A DNA stretch of 64,000 bases. Origin: Stenomitos rutilans HA7619-LM2. Lineage in GTDB: Bacteria > Cyanobacteriota > Cyanobacteriia > Leptolyngbyales > Leptolyngbyaceae. Made by a program: the position numbers and the translations under genes. Positions 37,918 through 48,791 of this stretch are shown here, piece by piece; position 1 is the stretch's first letter; each line of letters opens with the position of its first letter. The notes below the pieces were generated by a model. That model worked only from the letters and a program-made list of their open reading frames with translations. It was not told the origin of the DNA and did no database searches. The stretch spans positions 1-64,000 of the forward strand of contig JAHHIE010000011.1 in assembly GCA_019358945.1 (NCBI GenBank). Direction: 5' to 3'.

Positions 37918-39265
37918 GCCAGAACATGAGACTGGGCATGAAGGCACAGTCATTCAAACGGATAACACCATTCCTCAGGTAACTGCTTCAACTCAACACT
38001 CAACACTCAACACTCAACACTCACCTCGCCCCATACGTCTGTTCATTAGTACGGGCGAAGTGTCGGGCGATCTTCAAGGATCGCTGTTAATTAAGGCGTT
38101 GAAGCGTCAGGCTGAACAACTAGGACTCGCACTAGAAATCTTGGCGATGGGGGGCGATCGCATGGCGGCAGCAGGCGCAACGCTCCTGGCGCATACCAGC
38201 GCGATCGGCTCGATGGGCATTTTTGAATCCTTGCCGTTTGTGTTGCCGACTCTCAAAGTGCAGCGTCAGGCGAAACGCTATTTGCAGCAGCATCCACCTG
38301 ATTTAACCGTTCTCATTGACTATATGGGACCTAATCTGGCGTTTTGTGAATATCTGCCAGCTCAGTTTCCCAAGGTTCCGATCATCTACTACATTGCGCC
38401 GCAAGAATGGGTCTGGGGCGATCAATGGCCGTGGGGAGTTAAGCTTTTTCGCTCTGATCTGGTGGTCAAAGCAACGAAGCGCATACTGGCGATCTTTCCG
38501 GGTGAAGCCAGCTATTTTCAACGCAAGGGGGGGCAGGTTGCCTGGGTAGGACATCCGTTGCTCGATCGCATGCAAAGCGCCCTCGATCGAAACAGTGCTC
38601 GCTCTGCGTTAGGCATTCCAGCTGATCAAACGGCGATTGTCCTCCTACCAGCCTCACGGCAGCAAGAGTTAAAGTACCTGATGCCCGTGATGTTTGCGGC
38701 TGCCCAGCAGATTCAGTCCAAGTTGCCCAACGTACACTTCTGGATTCCGCTGGCGTTAACCAAATATCGTGCCCTCATTGAGCAAGCCATTCAGCGCTAT
38801 GGGTTACAGGCTACTCTTCTCGAAGAGCCACGAGCCGCTGCCAGCGATGTTGCAGCGTCTTCGCCCACCCTTCAAGCGATCGCGGCAGCAGACTTAGCCA
38901 TTACCAAGTCGGGCACCGTTAATCTCGAAATTGCCCTGCTTAAAGTGCCTCAAGTCGTGATGTACAAAGTTAATCCGGTCACGGCCTGGATTTTAAACCG
39001 TGTGCTCAAGATTTCGTTGCCGTTTGTCTCGCCGCCGAACCTGGTAGAGATGAAGCCGATCGTGCCGGAATTTTTGCAGGATCAGGCAACGCCAGAAAAC
39101 CTGGTTCAAGAAGCGTTGGCGCTGCTGTTAGATCAGAACCGTCGTCAGACCATGATGGCAGACTATGACAGTATGCGTCGTGCTCTGGGCGATGTTGGCG
39201 TGTGCGATCGTGCCGCTCAAGAAATCTTTAGCCTGCTGGATGAGGCGGCAGATGGCAAGCGCTAA
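37901..39265 (+). CDS. lpxB: Lipid-A-disaccharide synthase
   Basis: LpxB (GT19) condenses UDP-diacylglucosamine with lipid X. Family landmarks are LFISTGEVSGDLQGSLLIKA, PDLTVLIDYMGPNLAFC, YYIAPQEWVWGDQW and TKSGTVNLEIALLKVPQVVM. The domain starts about 48 residues in. The preceding part includes ASTQHSTLNTQHSP, read from five copies of a 7-bp repeat (CTCAACA) at about 37990-38023, so part of the N-terminus is recent repeat material, or the real start is later. The ORF start overlaps the end of lpxA. Confidence 0.93.
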   Translation: MMTMIEPEHETGHEGTVIQTDNTIPQVTASTQHSTLNTQHSPRPIRLFISTGEVSGDLQGSLLIKALKRQAEQLGLALEILAMGGDRMAAAGATLLAHTSAIGSMGIFESLPFVLPTLKVQRQAKRYLQQHPPDLTVLIDYMGPNLAFCEYLPAQFPKVPIIYYIAPQEWVWGDQWPWGVKLFRSDLVVKATKRILAIFPGEASYFQRKGGQVAWVGHPLLDRMQSALDRNSARSALGIPADQTAIVLLPASRQQELKYLMPVMFAAAQQIQSKLPNVHFWIPLALTKYRALIEQAIQRYGLQATLLEEPRAAASDVAASSPTLQAIAAADLAITKSGTVNLEIALLKVPQVVMYKVNPVTAWILNRVLKISLPFVSPPNLVEMKPIVPEFLQDQATPENLVQEALALLLDQNRRQTMMADYDSMRRALGDVGVCDRAAQEIFSLLDEAADGKR

Positions 39266-39573
39266 GAGAGTCGTTTTTTCATGCCGTTTTAAGCCGTGTT
39301 TAAGGCAGAACACTTAAGCTAAGCGTCGGAAAGCAGATGCCACATACCACACTTAACACTCATAACTCCCTCTCCCCTTACCCTTGCGTTCTCAATCTTC
39401 TCTGGCATTTACCTGATTAACGTCGATCGTCGCAGCCTAAAGCCAGTGATGCAGAAGACGAACGGATAGCTCAAGATTAGCTAGGCTTGAAAAGTACGAG
39501 TGCATTGGACTAATTAGTACGTTGGACTAGTTGGTGCGGATGACGAATACGTTGCTCCTGACGAGGTAGAAGT
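39266..39573. promoter_or_regulatory. Aldolase upstream region with a tandem 17-bp direct repeat
   Basis: Most of the 308 bases show nothing recognisable. At 39505-39538 two adjacent, imperfect 17-base copies (TTGGACTAATTAGTACG and TTGGACTAGTTGGTGCG) end 35 bases before the aldolase ATG, a good place for an operator or activator site. Which protein binds is unknown. Confidence 0.45.
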
Positions 39574-40602
39574 ATGTACGCGCAAGAATTGGTTAGAACA
39601 GCAAACGCGATGGTCGCTCCTGGAAAGGGCATTTTAGCGGCAGATGAAAGCTATAGCACGGCAAACAAGCGTTTCGAGAAGCTGGGCATTCCCACAACAG
39701 AAGAAATGCGTCGGGCATACCGCGAAATGCTCTTTACCACTCCGGGCATTGGTGACTTTTTTAGCGGCGTGATTTTGTTTGACGAAACAATTCGGCAGTC
39801 AACCAAAGACGGTACGCCCTTTACAAAGGTACTGCTGGACGCTGGCGTTATTCCAGGTATCAAGCTGGATGAAGGCGCAAAACCTCTAGCCAAATCCCCT
39901 GAAGAAACCGTGACGGAAGGGTTAGATGGCCTACGCGATCGCATTGCCGAGTACTACAAAATGGGCGCACGGTTTGCTAAGTGGCGTGCAGTCATCAAAA
40001 TTGGCAACGGTATTCCCTCCCATCGTTGCATTGATACCAACGCGCACGCCCTCGCTCGTTATGCCGCGCTGTGTCAAGAAGGGGGACTGGTGCCGATCGT
40101 CGAGCCAGAAGTATTGATGGATGGCGATCACACCCTGATGCAGAGCTATGGCGTGCATCACGAAGTTCTCAAGACGGTGTTTGATGCCCTGTACGTTCAA
40201 GGCATCGAGCCGGATCAAATGATTCTCAAGCCCAGCATGGTCATTTCTGGTGAGAATTGTCCTCAGCAGGCAAGCGTGGAAGACGTAGCACGCTGGACGG
40301 TAAAATGTCTGCGAGAGCGTGTTCCCGCAGCCGTCCCCGGTTGTGCTTTCCTTTCAGGTGGGCAAAGCGATGAACTGGCAACCGCCCATCTCAGCGCCAT
40401 GAACAGCCTGTTCAAAGACCAACTGCCCTGGAAACTGACGTTTTCCTATGGTCGGGCGCTCCAGCAAGCCGCTATGCAAACCTGGAACGGACAGGATGCG
40501 AACATAGCAGCCGCGCAAAAAGAACTGTACCATCGGGCGAAGCTAAATAGCGCCGCCGCTCTAGGACAATACCAGCCAGACATGGAAAAAGTCGCGGCCT
40601 AA
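39574..40602 (+). CDS. Class I fructose-bisphosphate aldolase
   Basis: The enzyme splits fructose-1,6-bisphosphate, and its reversal serves the Calvin cycle and gluconeogenesis. It is Schiff-base dependent: MILKPSMVISGENCPQQASV carries the reactive lysine, and GKGILAADESYSTANKRFEK and FAKWRAVIKIGNGIPSH are typical of the class I fold. At 342 residues it matches plant-type and cyanobacterial class I aldolases. Cyanobacteria usually also have a class II enzyme, not seen here. GAGGT precedes the ATG. A strong hairpin follows the gene. Confidence 0.95.
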   Translation: MYAQELVRTANAMVAPGKGILAADESYSTANKRFEKLGIPTTEEMRRAYREMLFTTPGIGDFFSGVILFDETIRQSTKDGTPFTKVLLDAGVIPGIKLDEGAKPLAKSPEETVTEGLDGLRDRIAEYYKMGARFAKWRAVIKIGNGIPSHRCIDTNAHALARYAALCQEGGLVPIVEPEVLMDGDHTLMQSYGVHHEVLKTVFDALYVQGIEPDQMILKPSMVISGENCPQQASVEDVARWTVKCLRERVPAAVPGCAFLSGGQSDELATAHLSAMNSLFKDQLPWKLTFSYGRALQQAAMQTWNGQDANIAAAQKELYHRAKLNSAAALGQYQPDMEKVAA

Positions 40603-40955
40603 GCGGGTATGGCGGCTCAAGGCAAGCATCAAAAGATCCCTTGCTTTGAGCCGATTATAGTAAGAGGCAGGGGGCAGGGGCAGAGGGCGGAAGGCAGAAG
40701 AAGTTGTTGGTTGTTGATTTTTAGAAGAAAGTGATGGCTGATGGCTGACCGCTGACCGCTCTCTCACGCAAAACTTCTACACTGACTGCTGATAGCTAAT
40801 CGCTCTTTGGTAGTCCTATTTTGAAAAGGATAAAGAATAGTGGAGCGAGGGTGAGAGCGTGTGATGATGGGCATTTCTCCCTCTCCCACGCTCTCGTCAT
40901 CCTGCCCTCTGGGGCACTACCCGCTCTTTAACTCAAAACTCACTCCCCTCCATCC
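40603..40955. other. Convergent intergenic region with hairpin and low-complexity repeats
   Basis: This lies between the 3' ends of the aldolase gene and leuS. Apart from the hairpin at 40613 it contains repeat runs (GGCAGGGGGCAGGGGCAGAG, TTGTTGGTTGTTGATTTTTA, CTGACCGCTGACCGCTC) of the same kinds as in other gaps here. No gene was seen. Confidence 0.6.
40613..40653 (+). terminator. Long hairpin after the aldolase gene
   Basis: CGGCTCAAGGCAAG pairs with CTTGCTTTGAGCCG (14 positions, one mismatch) around a 13-base loop, 11 bases after the stop. It lacks a T run, so it may protect the 3' end or end transcription inefficiently. Confidence 0.6.
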
Positions 40956-43679
<2,724 letters not shown>

Positions 43680-43912
43680 GAAAACGGCTCCTACTCAGTC
43701 CTTTTGCTATACTCTACCCTACAAAGAAACGGCGCGTCTGCTATGACGAATCTTCTAGAAGCCATACAAAATATTGTTTATAGTTCCATTTCAAATTTAG
43801 TTAGCTACTAAGCCGCTCATCATCTAAATTCTGAGTTAAACGCCTTCCAGCAACGGCCTCATTGATATTTTTGTATGAGTTAAATGTGTAATAGCTTGAC
43901 GATTAACTTTCG

Positions 43913-44263
43913 CTAATGGTTTGCTATACAACCAATAGCTTCTCTAAGCTTACGTTTTAGATCTCCAGAAGTAGGCAAATCTCCAATTTCTTTGCAGAGC
44001 TTTTGCTTAGGCTCTCCCTTCTTAAGACGCTCTATGTAAACTCCTATAAGGAAACCATCAAGCCCATACCTAACTAAAGCATCAGTAATTAGGCCGGTAA
44101 TTCCAAGAAGACCTATTCCACCAAGCATTCCAAATGGCCCCCCAAGGGTCGCTAACGCTGCTGTTATAGCAGCGGCACCAAACAGACCAGTAGCAGCCAT
44201 TGTGATAACAAGTAGTACACCAGGTAAACCAAAAGCAGCAACCTTTCTGAACACTTCATCCAT
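43913..44263 (-). CDS. Small Gly/Ala-rich double-membrane-segment protein, unknown
   Basis: The first 75 residues hold two long hydrophobic, Gly/Ala-rich segments (LPGVLLVITMAATGLFGAAA and LGGPFGMLGGIGLLGITGLI), followed by a charged helical tail (RLKKGEPKQKLCKEIGDLPT). The pattern is reminiscent of small cyanobacterial proteins of unknown role; a membrane-active or regulatory function is possible but not shown. The DNA is AT-richer than the neighbouring genes, and there is no operon partner. Confidence 0.6.
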   Translation of the reverse strand: MDEVFRKVAAFGLPGVLLVITMAATGLFGAAAITAALATLGGPFGMLGGIGLLGITGLITDALVRYGLDGFLIGVYIERLKKGEPKQKLCKEIGDLPTSGDLKRKLREAIGCIANH

Positions 44264-44821
44264 AAATTATTAACCAATGAGTTTTGACAATAGTTTAGAT
44301 GCAGAGTTCCCTAAAGCTGTCAAGACAAGAATAGCGATTTTGCAACCCTTTTTGGCTGAAGATGCTTAAAATTGCAGATCTTCACAGCTAATATAGCTGA
44401 TGAGCTTGGGCTACTGTAACCATTTACATCAGATGAAAGCTTCGACTCCGCTAACTTTTCCTAGCGTCGCTGTAATCTAGTTGGGTTTCATACCTCACTC
44501 AACCTACATATGTCCTCAATTTAATTGAACCTAACAAGAGCAAGTTTTAAGGGCTGTGAGAACATGGGGGTGACGGGTGATTGGCTTTGATAAAGGTAGA
44601 GCGATACTACATCAAGACATTGGGTTGTGCCTCCATTCAACCTACGGGGAAGATAGCAGTCAACCAGAATTCGTGCTGTCTTCGTGCCTCCACCTCGCCC
44701 ATGCGTTTTTTTGCGTTTAGATACACTGCCACAACCATTGCAGCGATTCAGGCAATTTTGGGAATGCTGAGCATAAAGCACCAGAGACGCTTTTGCTGGC
44801 TAGAAGGGCGCATTAACATCC
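44264..44821. other. Gene-free stretch upstream of the TPR gene
   Basis: A minus-strand ORF at 44521-44781 contains a few Cys residues (CLNRCNGCGSVSKRKKTHGR) but has no recognisable family; it may be a decayed insertion-sequence fragment. I see no RNA gene or clear promoter. The TPR gene starts at the right edge. Confidence 0.45.
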
Positions 44822-45979
44822 ATGACGCAGACCACCGAAACTGAACCGTTTGAAGCTGAAGCCGTTTTTCAGCGCGGCTTGACGTTGAGCGAACAGGGAG
44901 AATACGAAGCGGCGATCGCCCATTTTGATCACATCTTGCAATTTCAGCCGGAGCATGGCAACGCCTGGAACGAAAAGGGCAATGCGCTCATCACGCTCAA
45001 CCGTCATGCAGAAGCCTTGACCAGCTTTGAGCACGCGATTCAGTTCAGTGCAGCATCCCCATCAACACACTACAGTTTGGGCTGGGCAGCCTCCGTACTG
45101 GGGCAGCATGAACGCGCGATCGCCAGCTTTGAACAGGTGCTGGCACTTCAGGCAGACTTTCCCAATGCGCACTATAGTTTGGGGCTTGCGCTCTACATGA
45201 CCGGGCAGTACAAAGCCGCGATCGCGCACCTGCACACCGCTTTGGAGCAGCAGCCCACGTTTGCAGATGCCTGGTACAGTCAAGGGTTAGCCCTTTATGC
45301 CACAGGTCGCTACGAAAGCGCCATCAAGCATTTCAACCAAGTGCTAGAGCTACAGCCTGACTACCAGGTCGCGTTTAGCGGTCGTGGAGCCGCGTTGATG
45401 GGCTTGGGCGACTACGAAGCCGCGATCGTGAGCTATGACAAGGCGCTGGGGTTAAATCCAGACGATGCCGAATCCTGGTATCAGTGGGCCATGTGTCTCA
45501 AGCGTTCTGGGCGGTATAAAGATGCCATTTTGGGTTACGACAAGGCGTTTATGCTTCAGCCCAATCATGCGGCTGCTTTCGGACGAGGCTGTTGCTGGTT
45601 GAAGTTGGGGCACTACGACGATGCGATCGCCAGCTACGAGCGCGCACTGGAGTATCAACCCAATCATTACGAAAGCTGGTTCAACCGAGGGGTCGCACTC
45701 AAACAACTGGAACGGTTTGCCGAAGCGGCTGACAGCTATGACCACGCGATCGCGCTACGACCAAACGATCCCAAAGCGCGAAACAATCTAGGGAGTATTT
45801 TGCTTAGCCTGGAGCGAGTAGACGAGGCGATCGCTTGCTACGACAAGGTGTTAGCGCTCAACCCAGACGACGAACTGGCCCAGAAGAATCGCACTGTTGC
45901 TTTGCGGCGATCGCAGCCAGTAAGAGATAATAAGGCTTACGCAAACCTCGGAGCTTTGAACCAGAAATCAGATAGCTAA
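44822..45979 (+). CDS. Tetratricopeptide repeat protein
   Basis: The protein is built of about ten 34-residue TPR units; examples are FQRGLTLSEQGEYEAAIAHF and NLGSILLSLERVDEAIACYD. TPR superhelices bind partner proteins. There is no signal peptide or membrane segment, so it is probably cytosolic. The last 14 residues (AYANLGALNQKSDS) and the stop codon are encoded by a family C element, so the original C-terminus has been replaced or extended. The partner is unknown. Confidence 0.85.
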   Translation: MTQTTETEPFEAEAVFQRGLTLSEQGEYEAAIAHFDHILQFQPEHGNAWNEKGNALITLNRHAEALTSFEHAIQFSAASPSTHYSLGWAASVLGQHERAIASFEQVLALQADFPNAHYSLGLALYMTGQYKAAIAHLHTALEQQPTFADAWYSQGLALYATGRYESAIKHFNQVLELQPDYQVAFSGRGAALMGLGDYEAAIVSYDKALGLNPDDAESWYQWAMCLKRSGRYKDAILGYDKAFMLQPNHAAAFGRGCCWLKLGHYDDAIASYERALEYQPNHYESWFNRGVALKQLERFAEAADSYDHAIALRPNDPKARNNLGSILLSLERVDEAIACYDKVLALNPDDELAQKNRTVALRRSQPVRDNKAYANLGALNQKSDS

Positions 45980-46030
45980 AACAATGCTGTTGCTTCAACC
46001 TCCGAGGTTTTAGTCAAACTGCGTAAGTCC
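45934..46030. mobile_element. MITE-like element, family C core with family B-type ends
   Basis: The ends GGCTTACGCA and TGCGTAAGTCC match the terminal repeats of family B, but the interior has the family C palindromes (AAACCTCGGAGCTTT and AACCTCCGAGGTT). It overlaps the 3' end of the TPR gene. The mixture suggests that different cores use one set of transposase-recognised ends. Confidence 0.75.
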
Positions 46031-46079
46031 TGGGTAATAAAACTTCAGGCGCAAGCTAATCGTCGAATGGGGGAATGCA

Positions 46080-46502
46080 ATGGGACAATACGAGCGCTTA
46101 ATCCTCATGGCAGAGGACGAATTGACGCAATACAGCACCGATGCCCGCAAAATTGAAAAGCTGCGGCAAAAAATTGGCTTGTCTGTACCTCCAGGTGAAC
46201 AACGTCAGGTCAAAGAGACCCTTCTGGCAGAATTGCCGACCGATCCCATTAGCCAGATAGTCGAGAATCAGCGTCAGGCCGTCGCGCTACCCTTCTGGGG
46301 CATTGCAGGGTTGGGCTTGCTGCTCGGCATTTCGTTCATGCAGCCATTGGATTTCATTGCCACGTTTATCGGTAGTGCGATCGCCTTCAACGTGCAGAAA
46401 TGGGGTTGGAACCTGCAAGCTAAACGCCTAGTCTTGCAAACGCTAGAGGATATTGAATCCAAAACTCGTAAACCCGTTGCAGAGACAATCACCGAAGAGT
46501 AA
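46080..46502 (+). CDS. Small membrane protein, unknown
   Basis: A 140-residue protein with a charged, helical N-terminal half (MAEDELTQYSTDARKIEKLR), two hydrophobic segments (ALPFWGIAGLGLLLGISFM and FIATFIGSAIAFNVQKWGW) and a polar tail. No family is recognised. It begins 50 bases after the family C element that ends the TPR gene and is followed by a terminator, so it may be a single-gene transcript. Confidence 0.6.
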   Translation: MGQYERLILMAEDELTQYSTDARKIEKLRQKIGLSVPPGEQRQVKETLLAELPTDPISQIVENQRQAVALPFWGIAGLGLLLGISFMQPLDFIATFIGSAIAFNVQKWGWNLQAKRLVLQTLEDIESKTRKPVAETITEE

Positions 46503-46506
46503 AGGC

Positions 46507-46528
46507 AAAGCATCGGGCAATGCTTTTT
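46507..46528 (+). terminator. Rho-independent terminator
   Basis: AAAGCAT and ATGCTTT pair around CGGGCA and run into a short T tract, four bases after the stop of the preceding gene. Confidence 0.6.
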
Positions 46529-46575
46529 CGTGCAGTTTAAAGGAATGATGAACCGTATGCTTCGCCCCTACCTCT

Positions 46576-46794
46576 TTACCAGGCTTGATCAATCGCCGAA
46601 AGCTTTACGGCTGTCTCTCTTTGCATGGGAGCCTCCAGCGCCACACCTTTGATATCAGCGTTGAAGCGAGGGATAGGCAACACGGCTACAACCGTCCCAA
46701 TTAAGGTAAAGACGGCAAACAGTTTGAATGTCATGGCGCGATCGAAAAGGGGAGTGTTCATAGCAAATGCAGTTAATGACTCTTCGTTCTTCAT
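46576..46794 (-). CDS. Possible small one-helix membrane protein
   Basis: The 72-residue ORF has one hydrophobic segment (FKLFAVFTLIGTVVAVLPIP) and a short polar C-terminus. It could be a small membrane or exported protein; an internal ATG (MNTPLFDRAM) is an alternative start. Neither start has a good ribosome site and no family is recognised, so it may not be a gene. Confidence 0.4.
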   Translation of the reverse strand: MKNEESLTAFAMNTPLFDRAMTFKLFAVFTLIGTVVAVLPIPRFNADIKGVALEAPMQRETAVKLSAIDQAW

Positions 46795-46857
46795 GCAAAC
46801 TTCAAGTGATCCGGGGAATACCCTTCTCTTTCTTTCAGTAAGGCTCTTTCTTTTAAT

Positions 46858-46969
46858 TAGGACTTACGCATTTGCCCCCTAGCCCCCAATGCTGAGGGCT
46901 TTAATTGGCTCGGTTCCCCCAGCATTGGGGGCTAGGGGGCGAAAGATGATCGCTTTTGCGTAAGTCCTA
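46858..46969. mobile_element. MITE-like element, family B, copy 2, with TA flanks
   Basis: Terminal repeats GGACTTACGCA and TGCGTAAGTCC enclose a 108-base element (46860-46967) with TA on both sides. The core has CCCCCTAGCCCCCAATGCTG pairing with CAGCATTGGGGGCTAGGGGG. It lies in the 325-base gap before dps, where nothing else was recognised. Confidence 0.87.
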
Positions 46970-47119
46970 TTAATAAGACTGTCGTGAGGTCGTAAGCGGT
47001 TCACTTGCGAGGGCATAAAAGGCTCACCCAACAGGCTATTTCTCAAAACCATTTGCGCGTTTTAGGACTTTTCTCTCTAAACTGGGTATAGATAATGGTT
47101 CTGTCAGAGGCTCAAGCAC

Positions 47120-47701
47120 ATGGGTAGTAAGGATTACAAGCAACCACTGTATGCAACGCGCATTGATCTTCTCGCTGAAACGCGCGCACAGATTATCGGA
47201 CTGCTCAATCAGACGTTGGCCTTTACGCTAGACCTTAAAACGCAGGTCAAGCAGGCACACTGGAACGTGAAGGGGTTGGACTTTTATCAGCTCCATGAAT
47301 TGTTTGATGAACTGGCAGGCGAACTGGAAGAGTTTATTGACCTGGTGGCTGAACGGGTGACGGCATTGGGCGGTCTGGCTTTGGGCACGGCTCGCGTTGC
47401 CGCACAGGTTTCGGAATTGCCGGAGTATCCCTTTGACATTCTGGATGGCAAAGATCATGTGGTGGCGCTGGCCGATCGCTATGCCATCTACGCCAAACTT
47501 GTTCGCGAGGGCATTGCCAAAACTGATGACTTGGGCGATGCCGATACGGCTGATCTCTACACCGAGGTATCGCGGGCGATCGACAAGCGGCTATGGTTCT
47601 TGGAAGCCCACCTGCAAGCGAGCGTTGTGGATTCTCACAATGGCAGCACGTCTGCAACCGCAGACACTGAAACCACTAAAGCGGCTGGCAAAGCAAAATA
47701 A
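47120..47701 (+). CDS. dps: Dps-type ferritin-like DNA-protection protein
   Basis: Dps forms a 12-subunit cage that oxidises and stores iron, protecting DNA from peroxide. The ferroxidase segment is KQAHWNVKGLDFYQLHELFD (His about 47 and 59, Asp about 63) and continues with acidic residues. The last 20 residues are Thr/Ala/Lys-rich and disordered (TSATADTETTKAAGKAK). At 193 residues it is slightly long for Dps. The stop overlaps the ATG of the ybbN-like gene (TAATG), so the two are coupled, which fits a shared oxidative-stress role. Confidence 0.93.
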   Translation: MGSKDYKQPLYATRIDLLAETRAQIIGLLNQTLAFTLDLKTQVKQAHWNVKGLDFYQLHELFDELAGELEEFIDLVAERVTALGGLALGTARVAAQVSELPEYPFDILDGKDHVVALADRYAIYAKLVREGIAKTDDLGDADTADLYTEVSRAIDKRLWFLEAHLQASVVDSHNGSTSATADTETTKAAGKAK

Positions 47702-48522
47702 TGGGTACTTCCGTTGCGGTTAATCAGGCCAATTTTGAGGCTGAAGTGATTCAGCAATCTCACGCCAAGCCTGTACTCATCGATTTTTTTGCCCAGTGGT
47801 GTGGCCCCTGCCAAATGCTAAAGCCTGTGCTAGAAAAGCTGGCACAGGAGTACGATTTTGTTCTGGCAAAAGTCGATATCGATCAGAGTCCTGACTTAGC
47901 CCATACTTACGGCGTGGAAGGCGTTCCTGATGTCAAGGTTGCAGTCAACGGCACGGTGACGGATGGCTTTGTCGGGATGTTACCGGAGCCAAAACTCCGC
48001 GAATTTCTGGCGCAGCTACAAATCACATCGGTTTTGGATGAGGCCCTGGAAGCAATCTATGCCGATGCGGCGATCGGTCAGGTCGAGCAAGCCGAAGCAC
48101 AACTCAGGGCGTTGCTAGAACAGTACCCCGACAATCGTGGGCTGATCTTGGAAGCGGCTAACTTTTACCTCGAAGCCGATCACCTGGATGTAGCAGAATC
48201 GCTGCTGGCGAAAATTCAGGACTATGACAAAGAGTATGCAACCCATGCCAAAACGTTGAAAGCACTGGTGCAATTCAAACAATTTGCGTTGCAGCCAGAC
48301 GGGGATAGTGACCTCGATCGTGCCTTTCAACATGCCGCCAACCTGGTGCTAGAAGAGAACTACGCCGCCGCTTTGGAGCAATTTCTTAGTATTCTCACCA
48401 AAGACCGACGGTTTCGAGAGGATGGTGCCCGTAAAGCAATGGTGGCAGTGTTTGACCTGCTTGGCGACAACCATGCGTTGACCAAAGACTACCGCAAACG
48501 GTTGGTCATGGCGCTGTACTAA
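47701..48522 (+). CDS. ybbN: Thioredoxin-TPR protein of the YbbN/CnoX type
   Basis: The N-terminal thioredoxin domain has the active site WCGPCQ (Cys 34 and 37) and EGVPDVKVAVNG around the cis-Pro. The C-terminal 160 residues are TPR-like helices (AEAQLRALLEQYPDNRGLIL, YAAALEQFLSILTKDRRFRE), as in E. coli CnoX, a holdase that works with GroEL under bleach stress. Unlike E. coli CnoX, which has SxxC, both Cys are present, so it may be redox-active. It is translationally coupled to dps. Confidence 0.9.
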   Translation: MGTSVAVNQANFEAEVIQQSHAKPVLIDFFAQWCGPCQMLKPVLEKLAQEYDFVLAKVDIDQSPDLAHTYGVEGVPDVKVAVNGTVTDGFVGMLPEPKLREFLAQLQITSVLDEALEAIYADAAIGQVEQAEAQLRALLEQYPDNRGLILEAANFYLEADHLDVAESLLAKIQDYDKEYATHAKTLKALVQFKQFALQPDGDSDLDRAFQHAANLVLEENYAAALEQFLSILTKDRRFREDGARKAMVAVFDLLGDNHALTKDYRKRLVMALY

Positions 48523-48791
48523 TAGTTGGTAAGTTTTTAGTTGTTAGTTTTTAGTAGGGTGGGCAACGCCTACCTAGCCTGGGGCAGATCAAACGAGATC
48601 GCGGTTTTCGGATAAGCAATCGGTAGAAACCTGCTACGCCGAATGAGTGGACTATGAGGTTTGAATGGTTGGTTCACCCCATTGTGTGGATCGACCATTT
48701 GCGATCGTCTAAAGGATACTTGATGCATGACATGTCGTATAACAAAGGCAAGATGGGCACGATAAAAGGTTGCAACTCACCGCAGAAATTA

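Noticed and set aside
37990-38023. CRISPR-like tandem repeat
   Set aside because: The unit is only 7 bp with no spacers and lies inside lpxB. It is a short tandem repeat of the type common in cyanobacterial genomes. No CRISPR array was found in the window.
44521-44781. Minus-strand 86-codon ORF with several Cys
   Set aside because: It faintly resembles an insertion-sequence fragment but matches no family I can name, and it lacks a convincing ribosome site.
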